From UBA1206 sp045643125 (GTDB taxonomy: Bacteria; Bacillota; Clostridia; Oscillospirales; CAG-382): a stretch of DNA of 6,326 nt. The stretch covers positions 1 through 6,326 of the forward strand of contig JAZUKE010000118.1 in assembly GCA_045643125.1 (NCBI GenBank). The letters run 5' to 3'. Every line of letters starts with the position of its first letter. The first letter of the stretch is position 1. Below, piece by piece: positions 6,230 through 6,326 of the stretch. Under the pieces are notes generated by a model. It was given only the letters and a program-made list of their open reading frames with translations. It was not told the DNA's origin and ran no database searches. A program made the translations under genes and the position numbers.

Positions 6230-6326
6230 ATCGAGTAGGATGTCACCCATTAGTTGAGTGACCGACCTCTCACACCACCGTGCGTACCGTTCGGTACACG
6301 GCGGTTCAATCATAATTAGTGCAGAG
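6230..6326 (-). mobile_element. Group IIC intron, 3' end, truncated by window edge
   Basis: Read on the minus strand from 6326 to 6230, the sequence carries the conserved 3' part of a class C group II intron: TTGAACCGCCGTGTACC, the GGTGGTGTGAGAGGTCGG block, a domain VI hairpin and the terminal CCTACTCGAT. The last intron base is placed at 6230 from the usual AY ending (A at 6231, T at 6230); an offset of 1-2 nt is possible. The 3' exon then starts TTCTATTTC, which is the reverse complement of the end of the GH20 gene. The maturase gene and the 5' end would lie beyond position 6326. The intron is antisense to GH20 and leaves no room for a terminator after that gene. Confidence 0.88.
6242..6305 (-). 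ncRNA. Group II intron domains V and VI (catalytic RNA core)
   Basis: Domain V: minus-strand ACCGCCGTG (6305-6297) pairs with CACGGTGGT (6282-6274) with one G-U. After a 2-nt CG bulge on the 3' side, GTACCG/CGGTAC makes the upper stem with a very short loop. The CGC within ACCGCC matches the catalytic triad form known for class IIC, where most group II introns have AGC. Domain VI: GTCACTC (6262-6256) pairs with GGGTGAC (6248-6242) around an A-rich loop that would hold any branch-point adenosine. Spacing between the two domains (GTGAGAGGTCG) is typical. Confidence 0.85.

Noticed and set aside
6242..6305. Simple rho-independent terminator for GH20
   Set aside because: The hairpins are followed by no U-tract on the plus strand, and sequence and order match group II intron domains V and VI read on the minus strand.

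Overview
The window reads as a small, regulated carbohydrate-use locus of a Firmicute, most likely a gut-type Clostridia (inference). The grounds are a mid-GC coding style with frequent ATA and CGC codons, AGGAG-type ribosome binding sites, AT-rich intergenic DNA with a perfect TATAAT, a lipoprotein-type sugar-binding protein with a Ser/Glu/Pro-rich linker, and group IIC introns. No phylogenetic marker is present, so the genus cannot be named.

Layout from left to right. (1) 1-138: the 5' end of a group II intron on the minus strand, inserted 6 nt after a terminator hairpin. (2) 139-329: the 3' untranslated region of the minus-strand operon, holding that terminator (145-180) and an array of small hairpins joined by GTGATG/CATCAC linkers (219-325). 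(3) 330-1898 (-): an extracellular sugar-binding lipoprotein. (4) 1899-1967: an intercistronic gap with a 13-bp stem-loop. (5) 1968-3344 (-): an NAD/metal-dependent glycoside hydrolase of family GH4 with the alpha-glucosidase-type CHEV motif. (6) 3345-3482: an AT-rich divergent control region. (7) 3483-4304 (+): an AraC-family regulator. (8) 4323-6227 (+): a GH20-type, beta-hexosaminidase-like hydrolase, 18 nt behind the regulator. (9) 6230-6326: domains V and VI and the 3' end of another group IIC intron, also on the minus strand, starting 3 nt after the GH20 stop codon.

How the genes likely work together (inference). The lipoprotein captures an oligosaccharide outside the cell. A transporter encoded elsewhere imports it; no permease or ATPase gene is in the window. 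Two hydrolases without signal peptides, GH4 and GH20-like, then trim it in the cytoplasm. The cupin/AraC regulator senses a sugar and acts on the divergent promoters. The GH4 promoter has two overlapping TATAAT copies but no good -35 box, as expected for an activator-dependent promoter.

The most unusual parts lie outside the genes: two same-orientation group IIC intron ends that bracket the whole locus, the hairpin array in the 3' UTR, and the structured leader in front of the regulator.
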